Notes under the pieces: model-generated
The model's database searches: none
Seen by the model: only the letters and a program-made list of their open reading frames with translations
What the model was told of the DNA's origin: nothing
Assembly: GCA_016788425.1 (NCBI GenBank)
Contig: JAEURQ010000002.1
Location: 434,001-498,000 of the forward strand
Source of the DNA: Chthonomonas sp.
GTDB taxonomy: Bacteria > Armatimonadota > Fimbriimonadia > Fimbriimonadales > Fimbriimonadaceae
DNA length: 64,000 nucleotides
Direction of reading: 5' to 3'
Part shown: positions 62,667 through 64,000 of the stretch, piece by piece
Layout: each line of letters opens with the position of its first letter
How positions within the stretch are numbered: the first letter of the stretch is position 1
Position numbers and translations under genes: made by a program

Positions 62667-63173
62667 TTAGTCCCAGCTCAGGCGACTCTCATCGCGCCAC
62701 AGTCCCCACACGTGGGATTCTTCCCATTCCTCAGAAATCTCGACGCCCGCGTTGCGGAGGGCCAGATGAATCAGCGCGAAGTGATATCCGTCGTGCCAAA
62801 GCATGTGCTGAAGAAAATACAGCGGGTGATCGTACGCGCCACACACCGTGGCACCTTCGGCCAAAAGGCGCTTAGTGAGGCTGACCACCGCCGCCGCGCT
62901 CGCGTCAAGGTTGGTGCGCATTTCGTCAAGCGAGTCGATGGGCACCCATTCTTCTTCGGAAACCTGGCGGTAGTTGCGGCCAAAGGAATCCAGCTCGGTG
63001 CTGCCCGTGCTGCTCAGCCAAAACCGGCGCGTATTTTGCAGGTGGGCAAGCTGCTCATCGAGCGGCATGCCGTCGGCGCTCGGCTTCACGTGGCGGTTTT
63101 CCGGCGTGATCAGACTCACAAGATTGTCGATCATTTTTTGGTTGCGCATGTAGGCGTCAAAGAGTTGGTCCAC
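62667..63173 (-). CDS. DinB-family four-helix protein
   Basis: 168 residues with the DinB pattern: QLAHLQNTRRFWL in helix 2 and FLQHMLWHDGYHFALIHLALRNAG in the C-terminal helix, giving three His for a metal site. The GTG start at 63173 is used. It lies 15 nt upstream of the importer operon on the same strand but shows no functional link. A role in thiol or stress chemistry is possible from the superfamily only. Confidence 0.82.
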   Translation of the reverse strand: MDQLFDAYMRNQKMIDNLVSLITPENRHVKPSADGMPLDEQLAHLQNTRRFWLSSTGSTELDSFGRNYRQVSEEEWVPIDSLDEMRTNLDASAAAVVSLTKRLLAEGATVCGAYDHPLYFLQHMLWHDGYHFALIHLALRNAGVEISEEWEESHVWGLWRDESRLSWD

Positions 63174-63213
63174 AGTCGCAACTTACCCAACCCGCGCGGG
63201 TATAGTCCCGGCC

Positions 63214-63537
63214 ATGGCAATGCACACCGTCACCGTTCCAGGAAAGGGCTCGTTTGAAGTTGAGGAAGGCACAAAGTTGGTCCTCGCGATTGAGCAAAAC
63301 GGCATCGACATTTCGCACCGTTGCGGGGGCAACGCGCGCTGCACCACGTGCCAAGTGCACTTCTCCTCGGAAGAACCTCCGATGGGCGAGGCCGAACTGA
63401 ATTGCCTGACGGAAGATGGCGACCTCGGCAAATACCGCCTGAGCTGCCAGATTCGGGTGGATCGCGACATGACGGTCGCGCCGCAGATGCTCGCCAGCGA
63501 CAAGGGTTGGGAGCCGGGACCGGAAATCGAACCCTAA
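63214..63537 (+). CDS. 2Fe-2S ferredoxin
   Basis: Electron carrier of 107 residues. Three cluster Cys lie in HRCGGNARCTTC and the fourth in YRLSCQIRV, as in adrenodoxin/xylene monooxygenase-type 2Fe-2S domains. The PGKGSFEVEEGTKLVLAIEQNG strands in front fit the beta-grasp fold. It is read 19 nt before accB; the partner oxidoreductase is unknown. Confidence 0.92.
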   Translation: MAMHTVTVPGKGSFEVEEGTKLVLAIEQNGIDISHRCGGNARCTTCQVHFSSEEPPMGEAELNCLTEDGDLGKYRLSCQIRVDRDMTVAPQMLASDKGWEPGPEIEP

Positions 63538-63555
63538 GGGAGTACACTACACGGC

Positions 63556-64000
63556 ATGAGCGACTTCAAGGACAACGTCACCGAGCTGGCCCAACTGATG
63601 CAAGAGTTTGGGCTCGAAGAAGCGAAGCTCAGCGGCGAAGATTGGTCGGTCGAGCTCGCTCGCGAACCCAAAACGCGCGCGACCATGACGATGGGCGTCG
63701 CGCCCAGCCCCGCCACCGGCGAGGCTCCGGCGGCGAAGCCCAAAGAAAAACCAAAAGCATCCGCCGCGCCCAAGGGCGTGCCCGTCGCCAGCCCCATGAT
63801 GGGCATTTACTACTCGTCGCCAAGCCCCGGCTCGCCGGTGTTTGTCAAGGAAGGCGATACCGTCATCGCCGGACAAGTGGTCGGCCTTATCGAAGCGATG
63901 AAGGTGTTCAACGAAATTACGGCTGCCATGGCGGGCACCGTCACCAAGATCGCCGCCAAAAACGGCGACATGTTGCAGCCCGGCGAACCGATCCTGTTTA
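63556..64000 (+). CDS. accB: Biotin carboxyl carrier protein (3' end beyond window)
   Basis: Acetyl-CoA carboxylase carrier. From ATG 63556 the visible 148 codons contain an N-terminal helical region, an Ala/Pro/Lys linker (PKEKPKASAAPKG) and the biotinyl domain with the modified Lys in LIEAMKVFNEI, followed by KNGDMLQPGEPILF. The stop lies outside the window. accC is expected next. accA and accD lie about 48 kb away in this same window. Confidence 0.95.
   Translation, partial: MSDFKDNVTELAQLMQEFGLEEAKLSGEDWSVELAREPKTRATMTMGVAPSPATGEAPAAKPKEKPKASAAPKGVPVASPMMGIYYSSPSPGSPVFVKEGDTVIAGQVVGLIEAMKVFNEITAAMAGTVTKIAAKNGDMLQPGEPILF

Noticed and set aside
1-64000. Mobile elements, prophage or defence systems
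   Set aside because: No transposase, integrase, terminase, restriction enzyme, toxin-antitoxin pair or cas gene could be recognised; the two unusual regions (3.7-4.1 and 56.6-57.6 kb) carry no mobility gene.

Overview
The window is one contiguous piece of a GC-rich bacterial chromosome. It is densely coded, with no transposase, integrase, prophage, CRISPR array or rRNA visible. Four features make a member of the Armatimonadota (Fimbriimonadia-like) my best guess: secreted proteins ending in short PEP-CTERM-type tails, dockerin-like tails, many GTG/TTG starts, and housekeeping genes scattered away from their usual partners. This assignment is inference; no 16S gene is present.

Layout. 1-2.5 kb (-): proline dehydrogenase (cut by the window edge), a tRNA-dihydrouridine synthase and an unknown acidic-tailed protein. 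2.6-7.5 kb (+): an orphan BMP-family lipoprotein, four 79-nt repeat units, tmRNA (ssrA) and clpC. 7.6-11.8 kb (+): a dockerin-tailed secreted protein, a SARP/BTAD-type regulator and ychF. 11.8-18.5 kb: a PDZ-alpha/beta hydrolase, a DinB protein, then a minus-strand run of amidase, propeller-like protein, accD, accA and two unknowns. 18.7-23.5 kb (+): rpoC standing alone without rpoB. 23.5-26.9 kb (-): an M20D amidohydrolase, tryptophan dioxygenase and a kynureninase-like enzyme, i.e. tryptophan breakdown. 26.9-35.4 kb: an Old Yellow Enzyme, dapA, and a six-gene overlapping operon ending in a GAF/HisKA_2 sensor kinase. 35.4-43 kb: a PEP-CTERM protein, tRNA-Ser(GCT), CAP-domain, HIT, M20 peptidase, queG, PAP2, an ADP-ribosylglycohydrolase-like protein and a hotdog thioesterase. 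43-48.8 kb: tpiA, osmC and a polytopic membrane protein on the minus strand; pyruvate/2-oxoacid dehydrogenase E1 alpha and beta on the plus strand. 48.8-53.1 kb: a lipoprotein plus a glutathionylspermidine-synthase-like enzyme, a PEP-CTERM protein, a methyltransferase-like protein, and an isolated nuoB-nuoI pair. 53.1-57.3 kb: a membrane protein/DUF4129-like/DUF4350-like operon, a LolA-like protein and an AT-richer unknown gene. 57.3-62.7 kb (-): a c-di-AMP (ydaO/yuaA-type) riboswitch, then a tandem-domain PTPS/QueD protein coupled to a complete BMP-type nucleoside ABC importer. 62.7-64 kb: DinB, a 2Fe-2S ferredoxin and the start of accB.

Genes are often joined by 1- or 4-nt stop/start overlaps (ATGA, GTGA, TGATG, TAGTG), so translational coupling is the rule here. 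The most interesting points are the c-di-AMP riboswitch that faces no recognisable gene, the roughly 105-residue insertion at the trigger-loop (SI3) site of an unlinked RpoC, the asymmetric two-domain QueD-like protein coupled to a nucleoside importer, and the tryptophan-degradation operon in which an M20D amidohydrolase may take the place of kynurenine formamidase.
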